Part shown: one piece after another, positions 8,613-17,376 of the stretch
Layout: every line of letters starts with the position of its first letter
Numbering within the stretch: position 1 is the first letter of the stretch
Translations under genes and position numbers: made by a program
Assembly (NCBI GenBank): GCA_963750995.1
Contig: CAVVST010000005.1
Coordinates: forward strand, 744,001-808,000
From: CAVVST01 sp963750995
Lineage (GTDB): Bacteria; Acidobacteriota; Vicinamibacteria; Vicinamibacterales; UBA2999
Reading direction: 5' to 3'
DNA: 64,000 nt
Notes under the pieces: generated by a model
What the model was told of the DNA's origin: nothing
Databases searched by the model: none
The model's input: only the letters and a program-made list of their open reading frames with translations

Positions 8613-11176
8613 GCAGCGGGTTCCTCCGCGAAGGTGAGGTCGGCTTCGGCGACGTCGGCAAAGGCGAGCTCCCGGATGTGCGTTGCCGCCTTGAAATCGC
8701 CGGCGGACGGCTGAAGTCCCTCGAACGCGACGGGAAGGACGGCTCGATCGATCACCGCCTTTACCGGCTTTTTGGCCAGCGCCTTGATGCGACGCACCTC
8801 GGCCAGCGCCCCCTGGCTCTGCGCGAACACCGTGACCGCCGCCGCGTCGGCGCCGCCGATCGACTCGACGACCTCCTCCGGCGTCGGCCAGGACGCGTGG
8901 TGAATCGACCCCGGGCGCCACCACGACCAGACTTCCTCGGTCACGAATGGCAGGTACGGCGCGAACAACCGGAGCAGGGTCGAGAGCGCCACCAGCATCG
9001 CGCTGTTGGCCGAGGCGGCGGCTTCCGGCGTGAAGTCGCCATAACGCCTCGACTTGACGAGTTCGAGGTAGTCGTCGCAGAACGACCAGAAGAAGCGCTC
9101 GGTGCGTTCGAGCACCCGCGCGTAGTCGTAGGCGTCGAGCTGCTCGGTCGATTCCTTGACCAGCAGCGAGAGACTGGTGAGCATGCCGCGATCGAGCGGC
9201 TCGTTAATCGGCCCGCGCGGCGAAGCCTGCATCAGCGCGAACCGTGCCGCGTTCAGGATCTTGATCGCGAGGCGGCGCCCTACCTTCATCTGACCCGGTT
9301 CGAAAATCGTGTCGGCGCCCGGCCGCGCGCACGCCGCCCAGTAGCGCACCCCGTCGGACCCCTGCTCCTCCAGCAGCGACGCCGGCGTCACGACGTTGCC
9401 CTTCGACTTCGACATCTTCTTGCGGTCAGGGTCGGTAATGAAGCCGGAGATAGCGGCATGCGCCCACGGCAGCGCGTCGTGCTCGAGATGCGATCGCAGT
9501 ACCGTCGTGAACAGCCATGTACGGATGATGTCGTGCCCCTGCGGACGCAGGTCCATCGGGAACACCTGCGCGAAAAGGTCAGGATCGTCCAACCATCCGC
9601 CGACGATCTGCGGCGACACCGACGAAGTGGCCCACGTGTCCATGATGTCAGGATCGCCTGCAAATCCGTTCGGCGTGCCGCGCTGCTCCGCGGAGTAGCC
9701 ATCGGGCACGTCGGTGGACGGGTCCACCGGCAGCCGCGCATCATCGGGGATGAGCGGCCGTGCGTAATCGACCGCGCCGTCGGCACCGAGCCGATACCAG
9801 ACCGGGAAGGGCACGCCGAAGAACCGCTGGCGGCTGATGCACCAGTCGCCAGCCAGGCCGTTCACCCAGTTCTCGTACCGGTGACGCATGTACTCCGGGT
9901 GCCACTGCAGCTCGCGGCCGCGCGCAATCAGCGCATCCCGGTGCTCCATCGTCTTGATGAACCACTGGCGGCTGGTGACGATCTCGAGCGGCCGGTCGCC
10001 TTTTTCGTAGAACTTCACCTGGTGCGTGATCGCCCGCGGCTCACCCACGAGGTCGCCGGACTCGCGCAGCAATTCGACGATCCGTGTGCGCGCCTTCGAG
10101 GCTGAAAGGTTGGCCAGCTGGTCGTAGGCGTGCTGTGCACGGGGGGCGTCGCGGGATTCCCAGCCGGGCGTGCCCCAGGTCACCGGGCGCAGGGCGCCGT
10201 TGGGCAGGATCACCGCCCGGACGGGAAGCGCGAGCTCGCGCCACCAGGTCACGTCGGTCACGTCGCCGAAGGTGCAGATCATCGCGATGCCGCTGCCCTT
10301 TTCCGGATCCGCCAGCTCGTGCGCCCGCACCGGCACCGGCACGCCGAACAGCGGCGTCGTCACGTCCGTGCCGAACAGCGGTTTGTAGCGCTCGTCTTCG
10401 GGATGCGCGACCAGGGCGACGCAGGCGGGAATCAGCTCCGGCCGCGTGGTTTCGATTTCAATCGGGTCTCTTCCGGTACGGCCGAAGCGGATCCGATGGT
10501 ACGCGCCCGGCTGCTCGCGGTCTTCGAGCTCTGCCTGCGCCACGGCGGTACGGAAGTCCACGTCCCAGAGCGTCGGCGCCTCGAGCTGATACGCGACGCC
10601 CGCCTTCAGCAGCCGCAGGAACGCCGCCTGCGACACCCGTTGCGCGCGGCGGTCGATGGTGGCGTAGGTCATCGACCAGTCGACAGACAGGCCGAGGGAG
10701 CGCCACAGGCTCTCGAATGCCCTTTCGTCCTCCGCCGTCAGGCGGAGGCAGAGCTCAACGAAATTCGGACGCGAGACCGACACCGGCTGCTTGCCAGGTT
10801 TGTCCGGGGGCTGAAATCCCGGCTGGTACGGGAGTGACGGGTCGCAGCGTACGCCGTAGTAATTCTGCACGCGCCGTTCAGTCGGCAACCCGTTGTCGTC
10901 CCAACCCATCGGATAGAACACGGCCTTCCCCCGCATCCGCTGGAATCGGGCGATGACATCCGTATGCGTGTACGAGAACACGTGGCCGACGTGCAGCGAG
11001 CCGCTGATCGTCGGCGGCGGCGTGTCGATGGCGTAGACGTCACCCTTCGGCCGGCTGCGGTCGAAGCGGTACACAGCATCGGCCTCCCAGCGAGCGCTCC
11101 ATTTCGTCTCGAGACCTTCGAGGGCGGGCTTGTCTGGCAGGGTGATGGGATGCTCCGGATCGCGAACGTCAGACAT
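8609..11176 (-). CDS. valS: Valyl-tRNA synthetase
   Basis: This 855-residue class I synthetase charges tRNA-Val. It carries the HIGH-type motif in GSLHVGHVFSYTHTD, the MGWDDNGLPTERRVQNYYG block, a large editing (CP1) insertion, and a canonical KKMSKSKGN loop near residue 590. The anticodon-binding helices follow. The extended C-terminal coiled coil of longer ValRS proteins looks short or absent, as in actinobacterial-type enzymes. The start overlaps the end of the upstream unknown gene by 8 nt, and nadC overlaps its stop. Confidence 0.96.
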   Translation of the reverse strand: MSDVRDPEHPITLPDKPALEGLETKWSARWEADAVYRFDRSRPKGDVYAIDTPPPTISGSLHVGHVFSYTHTDVIARFQRMRGKAVFYPMGWDDNGLPTERRVQNYYGVRCDPSLPYQPGFQPPDKPGKQPVSVSRPNFVELCLRLTAEDERAFESLWRSLGLSVDWSMTYATIDRRAQRVSQAAFLRLLKAGVAYQLEAPTLWDVDFRTAVAQAELEDREQPGAYHRIRFGRTGRDPIEIETTRPELIPACVALVAHPEDERYKPLFGTDVTTPLFGVPVPVRAHELADPEKGSGIAMICTFGDVTDVTWWRELALPVRAVILPNGALRPVTWGTPGWESRDAPRAQHAYDQLANLSASKARTRIVELLRESGDLVGEPRAITHQVKFYEKGDRPLEIVTSRQWFIKTMEHRDALIARGRELQWHPEYMRHRYENWVNGLAGDWCISRQRFFGVPFPVWYRLGADGAVDYARPLIPDDARLPVDPSTDVPDGYSAEQRGTPNGFAGDPDIMDTWATSSVSPQIVGGWLDDPDLFAQVFPMDLRPQGHDIIRTWLFTTVLRSHLEHDALPWAHAAISGFITDPDRKKMSKSKGNVVTPASLLEEQGSDGVRYWAACARPGADTIFEPGQMKVGRRLAIKILNAARFALMQASPRGPINEPLDRGMLTSLSLLVKESTEQLDAYDYARVLERTERFFWSFCDDYLELVKSRRYGDFTPEAAASANSAMLVALSTLLRLFAPYLPFVTEEVWSWWRPGSIHHASWPTPEEVVESIGGADAAAVTVFAQSQGALAEVRRIKALAKKPVKAVIDRAVLPVAFEGLQPSAGDFKAATHIRELAFADVAEADLTFAEEPAA

Positions 11177-11684
11177 GCTGTTTGCGAATGCGCTCGATCT
11201 CTTCGTTCACGCGCCGTTCGGCGATCTCCGACACCAGGTCGACGACCACGGCGCGCACGGCGTCGGGGCCGAGGCGCTCGATCACGCGGCGCACGATGTC
11301 TTCGATGACGGCGTCGGTCATCTGTGGTTCCGCCGCCGGCGACGGATGCGCTTCGCCGATCGCCAATCGAACCGGCCTTGCCCCCGGCCGGCCATCCTCG
11401 AGCGCGAGAAGCGCAGCAAATGCCTCGGCTATAAGCCCGTTCGGGGTCGCTGCCGCGGGTAATAACGCCACCACGTCCGGCGATGCCGGGGCTGGCGCGG
11501 CGGCGGCTTCCGGAGCAGCCTGGGGCTTGGGCTCAGGTCGCGACGGTGGCGGCCAGGGCGCCGGGGACGCCGGCTGCGCGTGCAGGTTTGCGAACTTGGC
11601 GTCCAGCCGATCCCAGTAGAGACGGGTTTCCTCGTTCGACTCGGGCGGGATAAACGGTTTCGGCGCCTTGGTGTCGTCGGCCAT
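11169..11684 (-). CDS. Hypothetical protein with Pro/Ala-rich linker and helical tail
   Basis: The 171-residue protein has three parts. A short conserved head (ETRLYWDRLDAKFANL) is followed by a low-complexity Pro/Ala linker (about residues 38-75) and an amphipathic C-terminal helix region with AVIEDIVRRVIERLGPDAV and EIAERRVNEEIERIRKQ. The tail resembles the terminal helices of PopZ/DUF2497-like and some deltaproteobacterial regulator proteins, in which VREEIERI-type ends mediate oligomerisation. That similarity is by eye only. It sits 2 nt after the B12-binding gene and overlaps valS, so it belongs to the operon. Function is unknown. Confidence 0.7.
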   Translation of the reverse strand: MADDTKAPKPFIPPESNEETRLYWDRLDAKFANLHAQPASPAPWPPPSRPEPKPQAAPEAAAAPAPASPDVVALLPAAATPNGLIAEAFAALLALEDGRPGARPVRLAIGEAHPSPAAEPQMTDAVIEDIVRRVIERLGPDAVRAVVVDLVSEIAERRVNEEIERIRKQHV

Positions 11685-11686
11685 GC

Positions 11687-12097
11687 TCAGGTGGTCTCCA
11701 GTCGCGATCGGGCTTTCTTCCTGATGAACTCGACAATGTCCTGCATCGGCGTGCCGGGAAGAAAGATACCGCGGACGCCGATCTCATTCAGCTTCGGAAT
11801 ATCCACATCTGGAATGATGCCGCCCACGACCACCAGCACATCGCGCAGGCCTCGCTCCTCGAGTAGCGCCATGACGCGCGGGCAGATGTGCATGTGCGCG
11901 CCCGAAAGGATCGACAACCCGATGACGTCGGCGTCCTCCTGCAGCGCCGCCGCGACGATCTGCTCGGGCGTCTGCCGCAGGCCGGTGTAGATCACCTCCA
12001 TGCCCGCGTCGCGCAGCGCGCGCGCGATCACCCGTGCGCCCCGATCGTGGCCATCGAGCCCGGGCTTGGCGATCACCACTCGGATCTTGTGACTCAT
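11687..12097 (-). CDS. Cobalamin-binding subunit of acyl-CoA mutase
   Basis: This 136-residue protein is the stand-alone B12 domain of a split methylmalonyl-CoA-type mutase. It shows the base-off/His-on signature D-x-H-x-x-G as DGHDRG (His17), plus SILSGAHM and the GGIIP loop that lines the nucleotide tail. It should pair with the catalytic subunit encoded directly upstream, whose stop codon overlaps this start (ATGA). I start at MSHKIR (12097) rather than 12127 because the extra ten residues lie within the mutase gene. Confidence 0.93.
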   Translation of the reverse strand: MSHKIRVVIAKPGLDGHDRGARVIARALRDAGMEVIYTGLRQTPEQIVAAALQEDADVIGLSILSGAHMHICPRVMALLEERGLRDVLVVVGGIIPDVDIPKLNEIGVRGIFLPGTPMQDIVEFIRKKARSRLETT

Positions 12098-13677
12098 ATC
12101 ACCGGGATCTCTTCGTATTCGCCCCACACCATCCGCAGCGCGTCACACATCTCGCCCACCGTGGCATACGCGCGCACGGCGTCGAGCATCGGCGGCATCG
12201 TGTTGTCGCCGCCCGCCGCGGCGAGCTTCAACTGGTCGAGTGCGCGATCGACATCGGCCTGGCGGCGGCCCGCCTTGACCGCCGCGAGCCTGGCAAGCTG
12301 CGTCCCGGCGGCGGATTCGTCGATATAGAGGATGCCCAGCGGCGCCTCGTTTTCCGCGATGAAGTCGTTCACGCCGACGATGATCTTCTCGCGCGCCTCC
12401 ACCGCCTGCTGGAACACGTAGGCGCTCTCGGCAATCTCCTTCTGCGGATAGCCGTGTTCGATCGCCTCCACCATGCCGCCCATGCGGTCGATGGTGTCGA
12501 AATAGGCGAGCGCCTCCTGCTCGAGATCGTTGGTCAGCTGCTCGACGAAATACGAACCGCCGAGCGGATCGACCACGTCGGTGACGCCGGTTTCATGCGC
12601 GATGATCTGCTGCGTCCGCAGCGCCAGCGTGGCGGCTTCGGCAGTCGGCAGCGCGAGCGCCTCGTCCAGCGCGTTGGTGTGCAGCGACTGGGTGCCGGCG
12701 AGGACCGGGGCGAGCGCCTGGAGCGCGGTACGAACGACGTTGTTATAGGGCTGCTGGGCGGTGAGCGATACGCCGGCGGTCTGCGTGTGGAACCGCAGCT
12801 GCCAGGATCGCGGATTCTTCGCCCCGAAGCGATCCCGCATCACGCGCGCCCAGATGCGGCGGGCGGCGCGATACTTGGCGATCTCCTCGAAAAAATCGCT
12901 GTGCGCGTTGAAGAAGAAGGAGATGCGCGGCGCAAACACGTCGACGTCGAGCCCTGCCTCGATCCCGTACCGCACGTATTCGATCCCGTCGCGCAGGGTG
13001 AAGGCGAGTTCCTGCGCCGCCGTCGCCCCGGCTTCCCTGATGTGATATCCGCTGACCGAAATCGTGTTCCAGCGCGGCACCTGCTCGGCGCAGAACGCGA
13101 AGATGTCGGTGATCAGCCGCATCGACGGGCGTGGCGGGTAGATGTATTCCTTCTGGGCGATGAATTCCTTGAGGATGTCGTTCTGGATCGTGCCCGACAG
13201 CGTCCGCCAGTCGGCGCCCTGCTTTTCGGCAACGACCAGATACATCGCCAGGATCATCGAGGCGGGTGAGTTGATCGTCATCGACGAGGTGATCGCGCCG
13301 AGGTCGATGCCGCTGAACAGCACCTCCATGTCGGCGAGCGACGTCACGTTCACGCCGCACTTCCCCACTTCGCCGAGCGACAGCTCGTGATCCGGGTCGC
13401 GCCCCATCAGCGTGGGCAGGTCGAATGCCACGCTCAGCCCGGTGCCGCCGGCAGCCAGCAGCTGCTTGTAGCGCGCATTGGTCTCTTCCGGCGTCCCGAA
13501 CCCCGCGAACTGCCGCATCGTCCACAGCTTGCCGCGGTAGCCGCTCGGGTGGATGCCGCGGGTGTACGGGAATTCACCGGGATTACCAAGGTCGCGCGCG
13601 TACTCAAGCCCGGCGATGTCAGCGGGCGTGTAGAGCGCCGCGATATGGCGTCCGGAAACCGTCGTGGCGCTCGGCAT
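12094..13677 (-). CDS. Acyl-CoA mutase, catalytic subunit (methylmalonyl-CoA mutase family)
   Basis: The 527-residue subunit forms the TIM barrel that binds acyl-CoA in a B12-dependent carbon-skeleton mutase. Recognisable blocks are YRGKLWTMRQFAGFG, TGLSVAFDLPTLMGRD, ISVSGYHIREAGA and GGSYFVEQLTNDLE. Specificity residues are mixed. The position that is Tyr in classic methylmalonyl-CoA mutase (RQYAG) is Phe57 here, as in isobutyryl-CoA mutase. Arg187 in PSMRL matches the Arg that binds the methylmalonyl carboxylate. Methylmalonyl-CoA remains the default guess, but another branched acyl-CoA is possible. A TAGAAT hexamer lies 9 nt upstream of the ATG. MeaB/ArgK-type chaperones and epimerase are not in the window. 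Confidence 0.9.
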   Translation of the reverse strand: MPSATTVSGRHIAALYTPADIAGLEYARDLGNPGEFPYTRGIHPSGYRGKLWTMRQFAGFGTPEETNARYKQLLAAGGTGLSVAFDLPTLMGRDPDHELSLGEVGKCGVNVTSLADMEVLFSGIDLGAITSSMTINSPASMILAMYLVVAEKQGADWRTLSGTIQNDILKEFIAQKEYIYPPRPSMRLITDIFAFCAEQVPRWNTISVSGYHIREAGATAAQELAFTLRDGIEYVRYGIEAGLDVDVFAPRISFFFNAHSDFFEEIAKYRAARRIWARVMRDRFGAKNPRSWQLRFHTQTAGVSLTAQQPYNNVVRTALQALAPVLAGTQSLHTNALDEALALPTAEAATLALRTQQIIAHETGVTDVVDPLGGSYFVEQLTNDLEQEALAYFDTIDRMGGMVEAIEHGYPQKEIAESAYVFQQAVEAREKIIVGVNDFIAENEAPLGILYIDESAAGTQLARLAAVKAGRRQADVDRALDQLKLAAAGGDNTMPPMLDAVRAYATVGEMCDALRMVWGEYEEIPVI

Positions 13678-13686
13678 GCTTCTTCA

Positions 13687-13726
13687 ATTCTAGCCGGGAC
13701 TCCGGCGAAAGAACCCGGCCTACAAT
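13687..13726. promoter_or_regulatory. Divergent -10-like boxes between mutase operon and gdhA
   Basis: On the minus strand TAGAAT (13692-13687) precedes the mutase ATG by 9 nt. On the plus strand TACAAT (13721-13726) precedes the gdhA ATG by 8 nt. With a start site 6-8 nt after each hexamer, both mRNAs would begin at or very near the start codon. No convincing -35 boxes were identified, so this is a prediction. Confidence 0.4.
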
Positions 13727-13734
13727 AAGCACTC

Positions 13735-14985
13735 ATGGCCGAGTACGGCAGCATCTTTGGCGCGATGCTCCAGGAGTTCGACGGCGCCGCCCGCATCCTC
13801 AAGCTCGATCCCGGCATCTGGAAGATCCTCACGCACCCGAAACGACAGATCACCGTCTCGTGCCCGGTGCAGATGGACAACGGCGAGATCGAAGTGTTCA
13901 CCGGCTACCGGGTTCAGTACAACATCACGCTCGGGCCGGCCAAGGGCGGCATCCGCTATCACCCTGATGTGAGCCTCGACGAGGTGACGGCGCTGGCCGC
14001 GTGGATGACGTGGAAATGCGCCGTCGCGCACATTCCGTTCGGCGGCGGCAAGGGCGGCGTCGTCTGCGACCCGACACGGATGTCACGGCGCGAGCTCGAA
14101 GCGCTGACGCGGCGCTACGTTGCCGAGATCATCGATGCGATCGGCCCGGAGAAAGACGTGCCGGCGCCCGACGTCAACACCAACGACCAGGTCATGGCGT
14201 GGGTGATGGACACGTACAGCATGCATGTCGGCCATACCTCCACCGCCGTGGTCACCGGCAAGCCGGTCGAGATGGGCGGATCGCTGGGACGCCGCGAAGC
14301 GACCGGGCGCGGGGTGATGATCGTCACGCGAGAGGCGGCGAGACACCTCGGCATCGACCTCAAGGGCGCGTCGATCGCCATCCAGGGGTTCGGCAACGTC
14401 GGCTCGGTCTCCGCCGACCTGCTGGCGAAGGCCGGCGCGCGCATCGTCGCCGTGACCGACTGGAAGGGCGGCGTCTACAACGCCACCGGGCTCGACATCG
14501 CGAAGATGCTCGACTACGCCGGTGAGCACACGACCGTCGACAAGTTCCCCGGCGGCGAGCCGATTGACAACGAACAGTTGTTCGCGCTCGAGGTCGACGC
14601 GCTGATTCCGGCGGCGCTCGAGAACCAGATCACCGCTGAGAACGCCGGCTCGATCCGCGCGAAGATCGTGATCGAGGCCGCGAACGGTCCGACCACGCCC
14701 GAGGCGCACAAGATCCTGCACGAGCGCGGGACGTTCGTCGTCCCGGACATCCTCGCCAACTCCGGCGGCGTCACCGTGTCGTATTTCGAATGGGTGCAGG
14801 ATCGCTACGGGTACTTCTGGGAAGAGGCCGAAGTGAACGACCGCCTCGAGCGCAAGATGGTCGAGGCATTCGAGGACGTGCTGCACACTTCGCTGAAGTA
14901 CAAGACCGACCTCCGCACCGCCGCCTATATCGTGGCGATCTCGCGCGTCGGCACCGTCACCAAGATGCGCGGCATGTACGCCTGA
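13735..14985 (+). CDS. gdhA: Glutamate dehydrogenase (Glu/Leu/Phe/Val dehydrogenase family)
   Basis: The enzyme interconverts glutamate and 2-oxoglutarate plus ammonia with NAD(P). The 416-residue length and the motifs fit the 50-kDa hexameric family: GPAKGGIRYHPDV, the catalytic lysine region HIPFGGGKGGVVCDP, DVNTNDQVMAWVMDTY, and the Rossmann loop IQGFGNVGS. The glutamate-type pocket appears intact and points to GDH rather than Leu/Phe dehydrogenase, but cofactor choice is not clear. The ATG follows a TACAAT hexamer by 8 nt and lacks an obvious Shine-Dalgarno sequence. Confidence 0.93.
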   Translation: MAEYGSIFGAMLQEFDGAARILKLDPGIWKILTHPKRQITVSCPVQMDNGEIEVFTGYRVQYNITLGPAKGGIRYHPDVSLDEVTALAAWMTWKCAVAHIPFGGGKGGVVCDPTRMSRRELEALTRRYVAEIIDAIGPEKDVPAPDVNTNDQVMAWVMDTYSMHVGHTSTAVVTGKPVEMGGSLGRREATGRGVMIVTREAARHLGIDLKGASIAIQGFGNVGSVSADLLAKAGARIVAVTDWKGGVYNATGLDIAKMLDYAGEHTTVDKFPGGEPIDNEQLFALEVDALIPAALENQITAENAGSIRAKIVIEAANGPTTPEAHKILHERGTFVVPDILANSGGVTVSYFEWVQDRYGYFWEEAEVNDRLERKMVEAFEDVLHTSLKYKTDLRTAAYIVAISRVGTVTKMRGMYA

Positions 14986-15014
14986 TCTTTGCGGGTGCGA
15001 TACGCGCTTCGCCC

Positions 15015-15097
15015 GTCAGTGCGATCCACTCTGACGCTCGTCGGTGCGATCCCTTTTTGACGACAGTCGGTGCGATCCTTCTTCGTTCGTCGGTGCA
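15015..15097. repeat. Four-copy tandem word repeat, GTCGGTGCGATCC
   Basis: The word GTCRGTGCGATCC occurs at 15015-15027, 15040-15052 and 15066-15078, with a degenerate fourth copy from 15089. The spacing is 25-26 nt. Spacers between copies differ, so this is not a simple satellite. It lies just after the gdhA stop in a convergent intergenic region of 242 bp that holds no gene. Confidence 0.75.
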
Positions 15098-15139
15098 ACG
15101 TGGCGAGGCTTCTCGGTGCGGTCGTTCGAGGTTCGTGGG

Positions 15140-15155
15140 GCCGGCTGCAGCCGGC
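15140..15155. repeat. Perfect 16-bp palindrome
   Basis: GCCGGCTGCAGCCGGC is fully self-complementary. It sits 12 bp before the terminator-like hairpin in the same convergent spacer and may act with it. Confidence 0.6.
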
Positions 15156-15166
15156 TCATCGCGTAG

Positions 15167-15191
15167 AGGCGGACCTTCAGGTCCGCCTTTC
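15167..15191. terminator. Terminator-like hairpin between gdhA and the VWFA gene
   Basis: AGGCGGACCT (15167-15176), a 2-nt TC loop and AGGTCCGCCT (15179-15188) form a perfect 10-bp stem followed by TT. It could stop transcription from gdhA and, being symmetric, also from the opposing gene. The U-tract is short. Confidence 0.6.
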
Positions 15192-15227
15192 CTCGAAAAT
15201 CCGCGTCCGCCGCTTGAAGGACGTGCG

Positions 15228-17346
15228 TTAGACGCCGATGCGGATGGGGACGAGTTCTTTCGCCTCGCCGCTGGCGCCTTTGGCGGTGATCTCGATCACG
15301 TATTCGCCCGCCGCAATCGACGCCAGGCTCAGATCGATCTGGTGCGTGCCCATCACGGGTGATGCCGCCACCGGGACATCGGCCATTTTCTGGCCGTTGC
15401 GGTTCATGAGCACGGCGGTCGGAGTCGCATTCCCGTAGACGTCGAACCGAATCAGCAGACGTTCGGTACGCGAGAACTCCCGGGCGACTGCCGGTACGGC
15501 CACGGGATCGGCGGCAATCGTCTGGAACTCGCGCACGGTGCGGGCGCGATGCACACGCGGCGTGCTGATGGCGGCTTCAGGCGCGGTCAAGTCGGGCACG
15601 GTGATGGTGCGGATCTCGCTGTCCAGCGTCCCACCGGCCGCTTCCTCGACGTTCATCCGCAGCTCGAGTTGGCCCGGAGCGGCTTCGAACGTGATCCGCT
15701 GGGGTCCGGGCGCGGACGGTGGTGGCAGTGGGTGCCGTTGCCGCCGATGCCGTCTCGGGGACCCGGCCCCTGAAGACGAGGTCACCCTTCGGATCCGCGG
15801 CGATCAGCGACACGCGGCCAGGCGACGGTTGATCGCGCCGGAGCCCGGGTGATTGCGGCAGCGGCTCCCACAACAGCGTGACGCGAGTCTTGCCGCCTTC
15901 ACCGCGCGACGTGCCGAGCCACGTCCGCACGTACTTGCCGGCTTGAATCGATGTCGAGATCGAGGCGAGCGCCGTCTGCACCGGCTTCGGCGTCTCCACC
16001 GTCGGCGTGTTGGCGCGTACGATTTCTTCGGCAGTCAGCGCCCAGTATCCCTTGCGCGCCCGGACGTCGAGGCCGCGGCGCTTCAGGCGAACCGTGATCT
16101 GGTGGAACTTGCCGTCCGACGGTGCCAGCGTCGAGTTATAGCCAAGCAGGTAGTAGAAGCTCGAGTCGCGGACGACCTGCGCGAGACCCGGCAGCAGGTC
16201 GTTCCGGTTGACGATGGCGCGCCCGTCGGTTTCGTCGGCGAGCGACCGCAGCGTGTCCTGCGTCATCTGCAGCGTGCGGCGGTCCTGGTTGGGTCCGACC
16301 GCCTCGTCGATCCCGAATTCGAACGGCGTAAGCCCGCGTGGATCGAGCGCGTAGATCGCGGCGTTGTTCCGGTTCGCCGCGGTAAACACGTCGCGCATCT
16401 GCGAATACAGGTCCGACTGGGCGAAAAACGACGCCGTCTCCTCGCGTGTGCTGTTCTCGCCGGTCATCGGGCTCCGCCCGCCGGGGTTGCTCAGCGGACC
16501 GAGCGAGGCATCGGCGACGCGCAGTTGCGGCGGCAGCATCGCGGTGAGTCCTTCGCTGACGTAGATGATCGCCTTGCGTCCCTCGCGCAGGCCGCCCAGA
16601 CGGGTCGACAGTCCGCGCAGCGCCGTCATCACCACCTGGTTGCGAATCTGCTCGACGATTTCCGACGGCGCGCGCGCGTACTGCTCCTCGAACAGGTTGC
16701 GCGGCCGATAATCGAATTTCCTGCCTTCGAACCGCTCGATCGCGCTGATCACCGTCGCCGGGTTCCGCGTGAAGGTGATGCCGTCGAGCGGCGTCAGCGG
16801 ATACATGATGCCGACCACATCGTTGGGACGGATCTGCGTCTGCACGAACCGGGTCAGCGGCTCCTTGACGGAAATCGAGTTGCCGAGCCGCACGTGATAG
16901 TCGTCGAGGAAGAGCACGAACAGCCGCACATCGTCCTTGGAGATCTCGATCTCTTCGTCGATGCGGTTGCGAAGCTCCCGCGGCGGCGGCTCGCCGGGCC
17001 GCGGATTGCCGTCGACGCGGATCAGGCGGAACTGTTCGATCGACTGCAGCTTGCCGTCCTCGAGGACCTCGAAATCCGCCTCGGTGAGGTTGGTGACCGG
17101 CTCACCCTTGTTGTCGTTGACGATGACGTCGACACGAACGAAGTTGACGCCAGCGCGGAACACCGGTGGCGGCGGCTGCTGCGCGTCGCCCTGGGCTGGG
17201 GCAGCGGTCGCCGGGGCAGCGGTCGCCGGGGTGGGCGCAGCGGGCGCAGGAGTGCCCTGCTGCTGAGCCGCCTGACCCGCGGCCGGCTGCTGCGAGAAAC
17301 AGAACGCTACGGCGATAAACAGGGCGATCGGTGTCTGATACCTCAT
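15228..17346 (-). pseudogene. VWFA-related exported protein, frame broken near 15.72 kb
   Basis: The protein starts at 17346 with a signal peptide (MRYQTPIALFIAVAFCF), a Pro/Ala/Gln linker and the block VFRAGVNFVRVDVIVND that opens the VWFA-related domain family common in Acidobacteria. The domain contains LFVLFLDDYHVR as its metal-site strand and continues through YLLGYNST. The frame then runs into a stop at 15577. Continuation of the domain (ITFEAAPGQLELRMNV to the end at 15228) lies in the frame shifted by one. The total length has one extra base, with the break at about 15700-15740 in a GGTGGTGGCAG-type context. Both halves look conserved, so a sequencing insertion is as likely as real inactivation. 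The role is unknown, probably periplasmic. Confidence 0.78.
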
Positions 17347-17364
17347 CGGGCGCCGCCTTTCCGC

Positions 17365-17370
17365 GATAAT
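17365..17370 (+). promoter_or_regulatory. -10-like hexamer for acyl-CoA dehydrogenase
   Basis: GATAAT lies 6 nt upstream of the GTG at 17377, inside a 30-bp divergent spacer. The complementary strand reads TATTAT towards the VWFA gene, so the AT-rich core may serve both directions. Confidence 0.35.
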
Positions 17371-17376
17371 ACCACC

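Noticed and set aside
8597..10105. 502-codon plus-strand open frame
   Set aside because: It is antisense to valS, whose motifs are complete. The translation is Arg-rich with no recognisable domain.
12034..13269. 411-codon plus-strand open frame
   Set aside because: It is antisense to the acyl-CoA mutase gene and shows no protein family signature.
15015..15097. Possible CRISPR array
   Set aside because: Repeats are only 13 bp with 12-13 bp spacers, only about four copies, and no cas genes occur in the window.
15853..17376. 508 extra codons upstream of the acyl-CoA dehydrogenase in the same frame
   Set aside because: They are antisense to the VWFA gene and unrelated to any dehydrogenase N-terminus. 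The dehydrogenase begins at its -10-linked GTG.
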